Shown: positions 45,169-55,533, numbered from the stretch's first letter. The stretch is DNA of 64,000 nucleotides from Mucilaginibacter sp. PAMC 26640 (GCA_001596135.1 CP014773.1:1240001-1304000); one strand, 5' to 3'. Translations and numbers: made by a program. The notes: a model not told the origin generated them from the sequence alone.

Positions 45169-45195
45169 AAAAACCCGGCTTTTGGCCGGGTTTTT
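45169..45195. terminator. Bidirectional terminator between the TPK-like gene and degP
   Basis: AAAAACCCGGC and GCCGGGTTTTT (45169-45179 and 45185-45195) form an 11-bp perfect stem with a T-rich loop, between two convergent genes. Confidence 0.85.
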
Positions 45196-45216
45196 AAGAT
45201 AACTACTTATACTAAA

Positions 45217-46764
45217 TTATTGTACTTCGAAAACGTTGCTGAAACTGCCACCGTTTGGATAATAACCGCTGATAATCAACCGGCCATTCTTTAAGTTGGT
45301 GATTACCCTGTCCATATCTTCTACACTGCCTATCGACTGCTTATTGATCGATGTAATTACAGAGCCGACTGGAATTTCGGTATCATCAAATATACCACCC
45401 GGGCGAACTTGTGTTACTACCACGCCAGAAGTTACGTGGAACTTGGCTTTTAGTGCCTGGCTTATCGGCTGGAAACTCGCGCCCATCTTGTTAAATAATT
45501 CAGACGCTGATTTAGATATTGCAGCTGTTTTGGCAACCGGGGCTTCTGCTTTAAGGGTCACATCAAAATTCTTTTCGCTGCCGCTACGTAAAACGGTAAT
45601 GTTGATCTTATCACCTGGTTGCAATCTGGCCACGCGCTCCTGCAAATCGGATGATTCAAAAACGGGATTACCTTCCACTTTAGTGATAATGTCACCAGGC
45701 TGAATGCCGGCTTTCTCTGCACCGCCGCCTGCTACCAGGCTATTTACATATAAGCCGTTAGTCTTGTCGGTTTTTAAGCCTTGTGCGGCTTCCGGGTCGC
45801 TTAGGTCAGCAAAGCTGATGCCGATGTAACCACGTTTAACCGATCCGAATTTTTTGATGTCGTTCAGCACCTTCTTAGCTAAGTTCACAGGAATAGCGAA
45901 GCCGTAGCCTTCATAAGAACCGGTATGAGATGCTATAGCGGCATTGATACCGATGAGTTCACCGGCTGTGTTTACCAATGCACCACCGCTGTTTCCAGGA
46001 TTAATTGCTGCATCTGTCTGGATGAAAGATTCGATGCCTTTTCTTAAAGTAGGCGTTTGCTCTTTTACCGGCCCAAAAGGATTCTGCTGGTCATCATCAT
46101 CATCTTTACCAATGATGTTGATGCTGCGGCCTTTTGCACTAACAATACCCGCAGTAACGGTTGAAGTTAATTTAAAAGGGTTGCCCACTGCCAAAACCCA
46201 CTCGCCTACGCGTACCGCGTCGGAATTGCCTAACTTTACTATAGGCAGATTAGTGGCGTTGATCTTGATCAACGCTAAATCTGTATTTGGATCGGTACCG
46301 ATCACTTTAGCCTCAAACTGACGGTGATCGTTCGTAACAATCGTAATTTTCTCTGCCTTTGCGACTACGTGGTTATTGGTTACAATGAACCCGTCGGGCG
46401 AGATGATAACACCAGAGCCTGATGCCATTTGCGGCCCCTGCGGGCGCATGCGCTGACCGAACATCTGCCCGAACATTTGCTCAAACTGGTCCTGGTTACC
46501 CTCGCTTTTTGAGGAGTAGGTAGTGCGGATGTAAACCACCGCTGGGGTTACCTCGGCTGCAGCCTGTGTAAAATCAGCTGCCCCGGCAGATGATACCATG
46601 GGTGCCGCCGAACGATTGCTGGCAAAATAAACTTTTTGTTTGTCTTCGAAACTCATGCCCTGGTCATACTTGTTTTCTGCAAACTTGTAAACGCCCAACG
46701 CCAAAGCGCCACCAGTAAAGGCGGTCAATAATGTTAAACCAAACTTTTTCATATTTCTATTCAC
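45217..46764 (-). CDS. degP: DegP/HtrA-family periplasmic serine protease
   Basis: The 515-residue protein has an N-terminal membrane/signal segment, a trypsin-like domain with triad His132 (NNHVVA), Asp162 (NTDLALI) and Ser259 (NPGNSGGAL), and two PDZ domains (about 310-400 and 430-515). It degrades or refolds misfolded envelope proteins. The ATG at 46764 starts MNRNMKKFG; an inner ATG at codon five is also possible. A good promoter lies at 46802-46833. Confidence 0.93.
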   Translation of the reverse strand: MNRNMKKFGLTLLTAFTGGALALGVYKFAENKYDQGMSFEDKQKVYFASNRSAAPMVSSAGAADFTQAAAEVTPAVVYIRTTYSSKSEGNQDQFEQMFGQMFGQRMRPQGPQMASGSGVIISPDGFIVTNNHVVAKAEKITIVTNDHRQFEAKVIGTDPNTDLALIKINATNLPIVKLGNSDAVRVGEWVLAVGNPFKLTSTVTAGIVSAKGRSINIIGKDDDDDQQNPFGPVKEQTPTLRKGIESFIQTDAAINPGNSGGALVNTAGELIGINAAIASHTGSYEGYGFAIPVNLAKKVLNDIKKFGSVKRGYIGISFADLSDPEAAQGLKTDKTNGLYVNSLVAGGGAEKAGIQPGDIITKVEGNPVFESSDLQERVARLQPGDKINITVLRSGSEKNFDVTLKAEAPVAKTAAISKSASELFNKMGASFQPISQALKAKFHVTSGVVVTQVRPGGIFDDTEIPVGSVITSINKQSIGSVEDMDRVITNLKNGRLIISGYYPNGGSFSNVFEVQ

Positions 46765-46801
46765 TTTCTTTTTTACAATTATGGTTGTGATGTTCTGTAT
46801 T

Positions 46802-46833
46802 CAAATTTAATACCATATAGACGACATAAACAA
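46802..46833 (-). promoter_or_regulatory. Promoter for degP
   Basis: On the minus strand TTG at 46833-46831 is followed after 21 nt by TAAATTTG at 46809-46802, matching the TTTG-N19-21-TAnnTTTG form except for the first T. The ATG at 46764 is 37 nt further. Confidence 0.6.
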
Positions 46834-46946
46834 TGATAAGTTATATGCAATTTTGTTAAAAATTGTTAAATGAATGCTAACGGACCAAAACTTTTGTTAC
46901 GATCTGTTAGTCTTATCAAATTACGGGCCTAATACACTCAATCATT

Positions 46947-47732
46947 GTGAATATAAAATTTTATAAATACCAGGGCGCGGGCAACGACTTCGTTTTGATA
47001 GACAATCGGGAAGAAATTTTAAATACGCCTGCTAAAGAGGCAGTTGCACGCCTGTGCGACAGGCGTTTTGGCATTGGCGGCGATGGCCTGATGCTGCTGG
47101 AAAACCTGGAGGGGTACGATTTTAAAATGGTATACTATAATGCCGATGGCAATGAAGGCAGTATGTGCGGCAACGGCGGCCGCTGCATAGTGGCTTTTGC
47201 CAAACACCTGGGCATTATAGCCGACACGACAAACTTTCTGGCTACAGATGGCCCCCACTATGCCAAAATTTCAGAAAATGGCAATTGGGTGAGTCTGCAA
47301 ATGATAGATGTTGCCGAGATCACTAAAGATGGGGATGCCTACGTATTGAATACGGGCTCACCACACTATGTTAAACTGGCCAGCGATCTGGAGATAAAAG
47401 ATGTTTATAACGAAGGTTATGCGATCCGTAACAATGCAACCTATAAGGCTAACGGCATTAATGTAAACTTCACCGAAAAAAACGGGGAGGGATATTTTGT
47501 GCGCACCTTTGAACGCGGCGTAGAAAACGAAACTTATGCCTGCGGCACGGGTGTTACAGCAGTTGCACTGGCAATGGCTAAGCATAACAGTCAATTCGGC
47601 ACCATTAGCACGCCGATTAAAGTTTTAGGCGGCGATTTAAATATCCGCTTTGATCACGATGGCGAAACGTTTAGCAACATCTTCCTGGAAGGGCCTGCGG
47701 AATTGGTGTTTGAAGGTGAGATAGTGATATGA
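46947..47732 (+). CDS. dapF: Diaminopimelate epimerase
   Basis: The 261-residue protein has the two catalytic Cys residues in GSMCGNGGRC (Cys74) and ACGTG (Cys199), with GAGNDFVL near the start. DapF converts LL- to meso-diaminopimelate for lysine and murein synthesis. The start codon is GTG. Length is normal. Confidence 0.96.
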   Translation: MNIKFYKYQGAGNDFVLIDNREEILNTPAKEAVARLCDRRFGIGGDGLMLLENLEGYDFKMVYYNADGNEGSMCGNGGRCIVAFAKHLGIIADTTNFLATDGPHYAKISENGNWVSLQMIDVAEITKDGDAYVLNTGSPHYVKLASDLEIKDVYNEGYAIRNNATYKANGINVNFTEKNGEGYFVRTFERGVENETYACGTGVTAVALAMAKHNSQFGTISTPIKVLGGDLNIRFDHDGETFSNIFLEGPAELVFEGEIVI

Positions 47733-47815
47733 GGCAATTAAATTAGCGTTAGCTTCTGCAATGGGCTTGATTGAAAAATCATCTTCAAAAATTTTCGCAT
47801 ATCAACTTTTTAGTT

Positions 47816-47823
47816 TACGTTTG
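47816..47823 (+). promoter_or_regulatory. -7 box (TACGTTTG) upstream of the SNF2 gene
   Basis: TACGTTTG matches TAnnTTTG and lies 47 nt before the ATG at 47871. The leader is longer than for most genes here. Confidence 0.4.
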
Positions 47824-47870
47824 AATTTTTTGCTGATGTAGCTTTCATTAATTTTTTACCTGAGAAATTG

Positions 47871-50771
47871 ATGTTACGCGTAGACAGCAGCAAACCGTGC
47901 CAAATTATTTATGCCATTGCCCGGCACGATTACCTGTCGTATGTTATTGAGCCGCACATCGTTCAGCTCAACCCGAACGGAGAATTTTCCTTTACGCACC
48001 AGCGCCTTTTTAGCAATACTGCGGTAGAATTTGTTCATTGCATAGATGATACCGACCGTAAGCTCATCAAGATCCTGGAGGACATGGAACAGGGCAACGT
48101 TATCAAAAAATTCTACAAGAAACCGATCCGTCCTTTTGAGTATTTCGCCAAGATTTTCAACGACCAGCTTTTTGATACCATACGCCCAAAAATAGAAAAG
48201 AAGATTGTAGAGGCACTTGGCCTGTTAGGTAGCGGCAACAAGCAGCTTTACCTGATGAGTAAAGAAGGTTATCCGGCCGGGCGCAAAGTGCATATAGCAG
48301 CAGAACCCGCTTCTGTATTGTTTCACTTTCGCCGCAATGAGGAGGAGATCCGTTATTTCCCTACCATCAAATATCAGGGCATGCGGATCGAGTTCATGTT
48401 TAAAGATGCCGAGATCATTTGCAACCACCCCGCATGGATGCTGCTGGATGATACCCTATATTACTTTGATAAAGAGATTGAAGGCAAAAAATTACAGCCT
48501 TTTTTAAATAAGCGGTTTATATCGATACCAAAATCATCCGAGCAATCTTATTTTGAAAAATTTGTTGCCCCGCTTATTGAAAAACACAACGTTTATGCTG
48601 AAGGGTTTGTCATAAATACCGAAAAGTACGATGCTACACCTTTTTTGAAACCTATTTATGTAGAAGGCGGCACGTCTCAGTTACAGCTTTATTTTAAATA
48701 TGCCGGGTATATTTTTCCTTACGGAGATGGCAGAAATGTATCTGTCCGGATGGAAAAAACAGGAGATGATTACCTTTTCCATCGCATTAGACGTTCGGTT
48801 ACCTGGGAGAAGGGCAAACTACAGCAATTGGAAGCGATGGGTTTGCAAATCACCTCATCGCTGTTTCAGAATTTAGAGGTGGCCACTGCGGATGATGATA
48901 CTGATAAATCTTTCCCCGTTTTTGAATGGCTTAACCAGCACCATGACGAGCTGATAGAAAAAGGCTTTGAACTGGAGCAGCCCGACGGGCAAAAGCGGTA
49001 CGTATTTGGCACCACTAAGATTGATCTGGAGATAAGTGAAAATAACGATTGGTTCGATATCAACGCGGTGGTGTATTTCGGCCCGTACCGCATTCCCTTT
49101 ATCCAGTTAAAGAACCATATTCTCAACCATAAAAAAGAATTTATACTGCCCTCGGGAGAGATAGCCGTTATCCCGGAGCAATGGTTTTCGCAATACGGTA
49201 ACCTGCTGCATTTTAGCGAAGGGGGCGACGGCTTGAGACTTCGCAGGCACCACATTGGCCTGGTTGGCGAGCTAACCGATGGTGAAATGGCCGAAACCGC
49301 CATGAACCGTAAACTACAAAAGCTTACCAATTATGAAGAAACCGAAGATGTGCCGATGCCGGTAAACTTTGCTGGCAGCTTGCGCCCTTACCAAAAGGCA
49401 GGGTATAACTGGTTTCATTTTTTGAAAGAATACCACTTTGGCGGCTGCCTGGCAGATGATATGGGCTTGGGTAAAACCATTCAAACCCTGGCACTGCTGC
49501 AAAAGCACAAAGAGGATACTGAAGCTTCGGGAAGCAAGAGCACTTCACTTGTGATCATGCCGACATCGCTAATCTATAACTGGCTCAACGAAGCGCATAA
49601 GTTTGCACCGCAATTGCGGCTGATGGTACACACCGGAGCCTTTCGCTATAAATCTGCTGAGGTATTTGCCAATTACGATGTGGTGATCACTACCTACGGA
49701 ATCAGCCGGATAGATATAGAAATGTTTAAGGCTTACTACTTTGATTACGTGATACTGGATGAGAGCCAGAACATTAAAAACCCGTCGTCAAAGTCGTTTC
49801 AATCTGTCAGGCAGCTAAAATCGCGGTTTAAGCTGATACTGAGCGGCACGCCGGTAGAGAATTCGGTTAACGATTTGTGGACACAGATGTCGTTCATCAA
49901 CCCGGGGCTGCTTGGCGCACAAATCTATTTCCAGAACGAATTTGTAACACCCATAGAAAAAAAGAAAGATGAAGAAAAGGCCCGCAAACTGCAGGCCATC
50001 ATTAAGCCTTTTGTGTTACGCCGTACCAAGGAACAGGTTGCCACCGAGCTGCCACCAAAAACAGAGAACCTTTTTTATTGCCAGATGAGCGAAGAGCAGG
50101 CTGAGGTTTATGACAAGGTAAAATCTGAATACCGAAACGAATTACTTAGAAGCATTGAGGATGGTAGTTATGCAAAAACGCAGATCCAGGTGTTGCAGGG
50201 GCTGATTAAATTGCGGCAGATTGCCAATCACCCGCTGATGATCGATAAAGATTACGAAGGGGATTCGGGTAAGTTTGAAAACGTAGTACACACGTTGGCC
50301 AACGTGCTGGATGGCGGGCATAAAGTTTTGATCTTTTCTCAGTTTGTAAAGCAGTTAACGATTTACCGGGAGCATTTTGATAGGGAACACATTCCGTATG
50401 TTTACCTGGATGGCAGCACGCAAAACCGTGGCGATGTAGTAAAGCAGTTCCAGGAAGATGTTAAAACACGGGTGTTCCTGATCTCGATCAAAGCCGGTGG
50501 TGTTGGTTTGAACTTAACCGAGGCTGATTACGTTTTCATTTTAGACCCATGGTGGAACCCGGCGGTAGAACAACAGGCGATAGACCGCACGCACCGTATC
50601 GGCCAAACTAAAAACGTGTTCATCTACAAATTCATTACAAAAGATACAGTAGAAGAAAAGATCCTGGCGCTTCAGCAGCGTAAACTGAGCGTAGCGCGTT
50701 CTTTGATCACCACAGAAGAGAGCTTTATCAAGTCACTTTCAGCTGATGATATTAAGGAAATATTAGGGTAG
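47871..50771 (+). CDS. SNF2-family DNA-dependent ATPase/helicase
   Basis: The 966-residue protein has a long N-terminal region (about 1-490, unassigned), then SNF2 motifs: DDMGLGKTIQ (about 528), DESQN as motif II (about 630), SGTPVENS, and helicase C motifs with SIKAGGVGLNL and QQAIDRTHRIGQ. Such enzymes move proteins along DNA, but the bacterial subgroup's role is not defined. A TTG one codon upstream is also possible. The gene stands alone. Confidence 0.9.
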   Translation: MLRVDSSKPCQIIYAIARHDYLSYVIEPHIVQLNPNGEFSFTHQRLFSNTAVEFVHCIDDTDRKLIKILEDMEQGNVIKKFYKKPIRPFEYFAKIFNDQLFDTIRPKIEKKIVEALGLLGSGNKQLYLMSKEGYPAGRKVHIAAEPASVLFHFRRNEEEIRYFPTIKYQGMRIEFMFKDAEIICNHPAWMLLDDTLYYFDKEIEGKKLQPFLNKRFISIPKSSEQSYFEKFVAPLIEKHNVYAEGFVINTEKYDATPFLKPIYVEGGTSQLQLYFKYAGYIFPYGDGRNVSVRMEKTGDDYLFHRIRRSVTWEKGKLQQLEAMGLQITSSLFQNLEVATADDDTDKSFPVFEWLNQHHDELIEKGFELEQPDGQKRYVFGTTKIDLEISENNDWFDINAVVYFGPYRIPFIQLKNHILNHKKEFILPSGEIAVIPEQWFSQYGNLLHFSEGGDGLRLRRHHIGLVGELTDGEMAETAMNRKLQKLTNYEETEDVPMPVNFAGSLRPYQKAGYNWFHFLKEYHFGGCLADDMGLGKTIQTLALLQKHKEDTEASGSKSTSLVIMPTSLIYNWLNEAHKFAPQLRLMVHTGAFRYKSAEVFANYDVVITTYGISRIDIEMFKAYYFDYVILDESQNIKNPSSKSFQSVRQLKSRFKLILSGTPVENSVNDLWTQMSFINPGLLGAQIYFQNEFVTPIEKKKDEEKARKLQAIIKPFVLRRTKEQVATELPPKTENLFYCQMSEEQAEVYDKVKSEYRNELLRSIEDGSYAKTQIQVLQGLIKLRQIANHPLMIDKDYEGDSGKFENVVHTLANVLDGGHKVLIFSQFVKQLTIYREHFDREHIPYVYLDGSTQNRGDVVKQFQEDVKTRVFLISIKAGGVGLNLTEADYVFILDPWWNPAVEQQAIDRTHRIGQTKNVFIYKFITKDTVEEKILALQQRKLSVARSLITTEESFIKSLSADDIKEILG

Positions 50772-50850
50772 CCATGAAGTCCGTACAACGCTCAGCTGGC
50801 CACAAAACAAAACAACATAATTTTCGTATAGCTAAATAAAAAGATTCATC

Positions 50851-51696
50851 ATGAAAAAAATCCTACTCCTCACATTACTTACCATCAGCACTATTACCAC
50901 ATTTGCTCAGCGCAGGGTGGTTTGCTGCAGTAATCCAACTGCTACCCAACGGTTTGCCATGCTGGCATCTGATGAGAAATTTAAAGCATCGCACAAAAAC
51001 CCGCTGGCTTTTCATTTTCAGAGTAGTATTGGCAAAACTGTTTCCTATAAAACAGCAGATGGCAAAACGTCAACGGGTTGGGAATTAAAGGCTAAAAAGC
51101 CTACCAACAATTATCTGTTAGTAATACACGAGTGGTACGGGTTAAATGATTATGTAAAACGAGAAGCAGAACGTTTATACAACGATATTGGAAATGTAAA
51201 TGTAATTGCATTAGACCTTTATGATGGTAAAGTTGCCGACAATAAGGATGATGCTGGTAAATACATGCAGGCCGTAGTAGAAACCCGGGCACAAGCCATC
51301 ATTAAAGGGGCAATTACCTACGCGGGTGCAAAAGCACGTATAGCAACCGTAGGCTGGTGCTTTGGCGGCGGATGGAGTTTGCAGGCAAGTTTACTGGCGG
51401 GTAAACAAGCTGTGGCTTGCGTAATGTACTATGGCATGCCGGAACAAGACATAGCTAAATTAAAAACCCTCCATACCGATGTTTTAGGCAATTTTGCAAA
51501 TAAAGATCAATGGATAAACACCAAAGTTGTGGGCAAATTTGCAACCGATATGAAAGCTGCCGGTAAGAAACTTTACCTGCACCAATACGATGCAGACCAT
51601 GGGTTTGCCAACCCCAGCAACCCTGCCTACGATAGTAAGGCTACAAAAGATGCATATACATTTACTACCGCTTTTTTAAAGGCGCGCTTAAAATAA
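50851..51696 (+). CDS. Secreted dienelactone hydrolase-family protein
   Basis: The 281-residue protein has a signal peptide and an alpha/beta hydrolase fold with the dienelactone-hydrolase nucleophile Cys170 in GWCFGGGW, Asp219 and His250 (DADHGF). Family members hydrolyse lactones or esters; this secreted branch has no known substrate. It stands alone, followed by a long hairpin. Confidence 0.88.
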   Translation: MKKILLLTLLTISTITTFAQRRVVCCSNPTATQRFAMLASDEKFKASHKNPLAFHFQSSIGKTVSYKTADGKTSTGWELKAKKPTNNYLLVIHEWYGLNDYVKREAERLYNDIGNVNVIALDLYDGKVADNKDDAGKYMQAVVETRAQAIIKGAITYAGAKARIATVGWCFGGGWSLQASLLAGKQAVACVMYYGMPEQDIAKLKTLHTDVLGNFANKDQWINTKVVGKFATDMKAAGKKLYLHQYDADHGFANPSNPAYDSKATKDAYTFTTAFLKARLK

Positions 51697-51710
51697 TCCG
51701 CCTGTTAAAA

Positions 51711-51749
51711 TAATATTAATGGCAAGCTAATAGCTTGCCTTTAATATTA
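51711..51749. terminator. Long hairpin after the dienelactone hydrolase gene
   Basis: Arms 51711-51728 and 51732-51749 are 18-nt inverted repeats with one mismatch, loop AAT. It lacks a strong T tract after it but the A/T-rich outer stem gives A on one side and T on the other. It probably ends the transcript. Confidence 0.65.
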
Positions 51750-51771
51750 TGTAATCTTGTACAAATTTTAG

Positions 51772-52746
51772 TTGTTGACAGCCTCCGCCAAAAAAATTCT
51801 TTCTTACCTGCTCAAAGCGGTTATTCTTTGCCTCGCTTTTGCTTTTATATACCACAAATTTTTAGGCAAAAACAATGATTTGCATCAGTTTATAACCCAA
51901 TTAGCTCACATCAGCCGGCGCGGGGTAGTCATCACCCTTGTTTCTGTAGTACTGCTGATGTTTGTAAACTGGCTGTTAGAAAGCCTAAAATGGCAGTATC
52001 TCTCAAAAAGACTTGTCAATATTTCGGTATGGGAAGCTGTTGAGGCCGTATTTTGCGGGCTTACCTGGGCTATTTTTACGCCCAACCGCATTGGCGAATT
52101 TGGCGGCCGGGTGATGTTTTTGCCTGGCAGGAAACGCATCCACGGGGTATTTGCAATGGCGGTTGGCGCTTTGGCGCAAAACGTAGTAACCAACATTACC
52201 GGGGTATTGGCTACCCTATGGTTTATCTGGCGTTTTTTACCCATTAACTCCTGGTTGTTTATCGGCATAGTTGTATTGGCGATAGTGTTTTTGGGCTTGC
52301 TGACCCTATTTTACTTCAATATAAAATGGATGGTTCAGCTTTTAGATAAAGTTCGATTCCTGAAAAAATATCACCGCTTTTTTGATATCATGGCGCGGTA
52401 TAATTACCGTGAGCTTACGATTGTTATAGGCTACAGCATTGCGCGCTTTTGCGTCTTTTCCTTTCAATATTATCTGGTGATCCACCTGTTGCTACCAACG
52501 CTACAGTTTTTACCGATGATGCTTACACTGCTGGTGTTTATTTTCATCCAGTCGGCCCTGCCATCATTAGATCTGCTGGATATTGGCGTACGAAGCTTTA
52601 CAGCAGCGCACCTGTTTTTTTATATTACCCATCAGCAAATAGCTATTATTGCAGCGGTATCGGCAATCTGGCTTATTAATTTAATCATTCCGGCCATAAT
52701 AGGTTCTGTTTTTGTTCTTAAACTCAAATTCTTTGATCGTACATAG
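51772..52746 (+). CDS. Flippase-like membrane protein (LPG synthase TM family)
   Basis: The protein of about 324 residues has around eight hydrophobic segments and the NRIGEFGGRVMF motif, with conserved residues of the lysylphosphatidylglycerol synthase transmembrane (UPF0104) family. These proteins are proposed flippases or lipid-linked transferases. The start is a TTG (TTGTTG at 51772/51775). It overlaps the glycosyltransferase gene and is probably in the same operon. Confidence 0.75.
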   Translation: MLTASAKKILSYLLKAVILCLAFAFIYHKFLGKNNDLHQFITQLAHISRRGVVITLVSVVLLMFVNWLLESLKWQYLSKRLVNISVWEAVEAVFCGLTWAIFTPNRIGEFGGRVMFLPGRKRIHGVFAMAVGALAQNVVTNITGVLATLWFIWRFLPINSWLFIGIVVLAIVFLGLLTLFYFNIKWMVQLLDKVRFLKKYHRFFDIMARYNYRELTIVIGYSIARFCVFSFQYYLVIHLLLPTLQFLPMMLTLLVFIFIQSALPSLDLLDIGVRSFTAAHLFFYITHQQIAIIAAVSAIWLINLIIPAIIGSVFVLKLKFFDRT

Positions 52747-53860
52747 CGTTATTTCCCTGTTTTTAACCAGCCTTTATTTGCTGGTGCTCGTCTATCTGAT
52801 AAAGGGCTGGGCTGCTCTAAGACGGCCCACCACTGATGGCGCTCCGCATACTACCAAAGTAACTATCCTGATAGCTGCGCGTGATGAAGAGCAGCGGATT
52901 CGTTATACGATAGAAGATATTATAGCCCAGGATTATCCAAGGCATTTGGTAGAGGTGATCATCGTTGACGATCACTCTTCCGATAACACTGCAGATATCA
53001 TCCGCAGCTACGCAGCTGATGGTATAAAGCTCATGCAGTTACAAGCCGATAAACCCCTCAACTCCTATAAAAAGAAAGCTATCGCCGAAGCCATTGCCCT
53101 CTCTACCGGAGAATTAATGGTAGCTACAGACGCAGACTGCCGTATGGGTACAAAATGGCTCTCGTCTGTTGTGGCTTATTATGAAACACATCACCCGGTA
53201 ATGATCTCCTCGCCGGTAACCTACTTTGAGGAACGCAGCCTTTTTGAACGGTTGCAAACATTAGAGTTTTCATACCTGATAGGAATTGGTGCAGCATTTA
53301 TTGGCAACGGGCGGGCATCAACTTGTAACGGGGCTAATCTGGCATATCGCAAGGATATCTTTTATGAAGTAGGTGGTTTTAAAGGAATCGATGACCTCGC
53401 ATCGGGCGATGATGAGTTGCTGTTACAAAAAGTAGCTGTAAAATATGCCGACAGGATTGGTTTCCTCAAAAATAGCGAAGCGGTAGTTTATACGCACGCC
53501 AAGCATACCTTGCAGGAGTTTTTACAGCAACGCCGCAGATGGGCATCCAAATCTACCCGGTATAAGGATAAATGGGTGGTAGCGCTGGCCGTATGTATTT
53601 GGTTGTTTAATTTATCCCTGTTGGTTAATGCCGCATTAAGCTTTTACGACTTGTTTTTTTTCAGACTGTTTCTGGTGCAGTTTGTTTTAAAGTATGTATT
53701 TGAATTAGCCTTTTTGCTGCCTATCATGTCCTTTTTTAAGCGTACCGGTTTGGTAGGTTTGCTGATTATCCTCTCGCCAATCCATATTATTTACTTTGTT
53801 TATGTAGGACTGATCGGTAACACGCGAAAATATTCGTGGAAAGGGCGGGTGGTACGATAA
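52733..53860 (+). CDS. Membrane-bound family 2 glycosyltransferase
   Basis: The protein of about 375 residues has an N-terminal helix, a GT2 domain (about 50-280) with TILIAARDEE, VDDHSSDNT, DADCRMG and QRRRWASKS, and three C-terminal helices. It probably transfers a sugar to a lipid or polymer at the inner face of the membrane. The start is uncertain: TTG at 52733 gives MIVHSVISLF, TTG at 52712 adds seven residues. Both overlap the flippase-like gene. Confidence 0.82.
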   Translation: MIVHSVISLFLTSLYLLVLVYLIKGWAALRRPTTDGAPHTTKVTILIAARDEEQRIRYTIEDIIAQDYPRHLVEVIIVDDHSSDNTADIIRSYAADGIKLMQLQADKPLNSYKKKAIAEAIALSTGELMVATDADCRMGTKWLSSVVAYYETHHPVMISSPVTYFEERSLFERLQTLEFSYLIGIGAAFIGNGRASTCNGANLAYRKDIFYEVGGFKGIDDLASGDDELLLQKVAVKYADRIGFLKNSEAVVYTHAKHTLQEFLQQRRRWASKSTRYKDKWVVALAVCIWLFNLSLLVNAALSFYDLFFFRLFLVQFVLKYVFELAFLLPIMSFFKRTGLVGLLIILSPIHIIYFVYVGLIGNTRKYSWKGRVVR

Positions 53861-53938
53861 CATTCGTATTAGCTATAAATAGCAAACAAATCCTTATTAC
53901 CAGGAATTATTGATTATTTTAGGCTGTCTATTAACATA

Positions 53939-55177
53939 ATGCAAAATAAACAAGATAGTTCCGGCGAAGAAGAACTGATCAGATTACTGCTGAAACGGCA
54001 ATCCGAGTTAAATTCATTATTGGAGATTACCCGTGCTATTAATAAAAATACGGCCACCAATGTATTGATCCAGATGCTGGAAGTAATTTTGCAAAGCTAC
54101 TTGCAAATAGGCAAATTTCGCTTCCTGATAGCTAAAGACAAAGTTTACACCTGCATCTCCAAATACGGCGGGGTGATAGAATCCCCCTCGGTACTGAACA
54201 ACACCTGGGAGCCCCTGAGCAAGATCAAATCACCAACGGCTCTTGCCGGTCATCCACACCCCATCATTAGCCGGTATGAATATTTTATCCCTATCTACCA
54301 TAAAAATAAAGCTTTGGCCTATGCGCTGATAGGGGAGTTTGATACCAGCGGCGAAATGCTGAGTAACGATTTAACGTTTATTCAAACATTGATCAATGTT
54401 ATTGTTGTAGCACTTGAGAATAAAAAACTGTTCCGCGAGCGCTTGCAGGCCGAACGGTTTCAGCGTGAAATGGAATTGGCTGTAGAAGTACAGAATATGT
54501 TGATTCCTGTGCGGGTTTTTAAAGAAGATGGCGTTGAAGTTGGTGCCAAGTACCTGCCCCATCAAAACATCGGCGGCGACTATTTTGATTTTTTCAGGCT
54601 TAATGAAAACGAGTTTCTGTGGTGTATAGCAGATGTATCGGGCAAAGGAATTTCGGCGGCGCTGCTAATGGCCAATTTCCAGGCAAGCCTGCAAGGCTTG
54701 GCCGCAATAGAGGATGACTTAACCAACATTGTAGAGCGCCTTAACAAGATTGTGATCAACAATACAAAAGGCGAGCGTTTTATTACCTTGTTCCTTGCGC
54801 GATTTAACCAAAAAACACGTAAGCTTAATTATATCAATGCCGGGCACAACGCTACTATCTTATACTGCAATGGAGAAGCGTTCCCATTAAGGTTAGGCAC
54901 CACTATGATAGGTGCCTTTGATGAATTGCCTTTTTTAAATGAAGGTGAAATTGATATCGAGCCAAACAGCCTGTTTTTTAATTATACAGATGGCCTGATG
55001 GACCACGAGTTGCAAAACTTTAAAGCCTGGAGCGAGGAAAAATTGTTAGAATTTGTCATCTCCAACGGCGAACTATCTCCCGATAAATTTAACGAGGCCA
55101 TGATGGAGCACATTAATGTAGTTATAAAGGGTAAGCCAATTGACGATATTACACTGCTTACCGTGAAGATCTCTTAA
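53939..55177 (+). CDS. PP2C/SpoIIE-type phosphatase with GAF-like sensor domain
   Basis: The 412-residue protein has a sensor domain (about 20-165, GAF-like) and a SpoIIE phosphatase domain (about 195-412) with GGDYFDFF, DVSGKGISAALLMAN and NAGHN. Such RsbU-type enzymes dephosphorylate anti-sigma-antagonist proteins. No rsbV/rsbW homologues lie nearby. It may be in the same transcription unit as the glycosyltransferase. Confidence 0.88.
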   Translation: MQNKQDSSGEEELIRLLLKRQSELNSLLEITRAINKNTATNVLIQMLEVILQSYLQIGKFRFLIAKDKVYTCISKYGGVIESPSVLNNTWEPLSKIKSPTALAGHPHPIISRYEYFIPIYHKNKALAYALIGEFDTSGEMLSNDLTFIQTLINVIVVALENKKLFRERLQAERFQREMELAVEVQNMLIPVRVFKEDGVEVGAKYLPHQNIGGDYFDFFRLNENEFLWCIADVSGKGISAALLMANFQASLQGLAAIEDDLTNIVERLNKIVINNTKGERFITLFLARFNQKTRKLNYINAGHNATILYCNGEAFPLRLGTTMIGAFDELPFLNEGEIDIEPNSLFFNYTDGLMDHELQNFKAWSEEKLLEFVISNGELSPDKFNEAMMEHINVVIKGKPIDDITLLTVKIS

Positions 55178-55533
55178 ACGGTATAACAATTCCTTATCAA
55201 CAGTTTATCTTAATTTTCTTGATGCGGCTTGCAATGCTGCATGTTCGCTTAAAACCCATCCTTGTATCTGTGTATAATTGATGTAGTAATTTGCATATCC
55301 AATGCTTTGATTTACTAATATTAGCACTGTATATTTGCGCGCCGCGACTTCCGCTACCAAAAAGCGCCAGCCCATACGGTTAGGTAAAAAATGTCTTTTA
55401 CGGTAATAAAACAAGGTAGTTTTCTTCCGTTTACTACATCAATTTTAGTAACAATTGGTGGCAGCATCAATCCAAAAAAAGATCATCTAAGATCTTCCGC
55501 ATTGTATTTTCACAATAACAATAATAATATATC
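55178..55533. other. Gap before the TerD genes, with a weak short ORF
   Basis: This 356-nt gap carries only a minus-strand frame (55205-55375, starting MGWRFLVAEVAARKYTVLIL, about 56 codons) that I cannot call a gene with confidence. No clear promoter precedes it. No repeats stand out. It probably contains the terD promoter, but I see no good TAnnTTTG box. Confidence 0.3.

Noticed and set aside
55205-55414. 69-codon minus-strand frame as a firm gene
   Set aside because: Start would be TTG, no promoter, no family; kept only as a weak possibility in the gap note.
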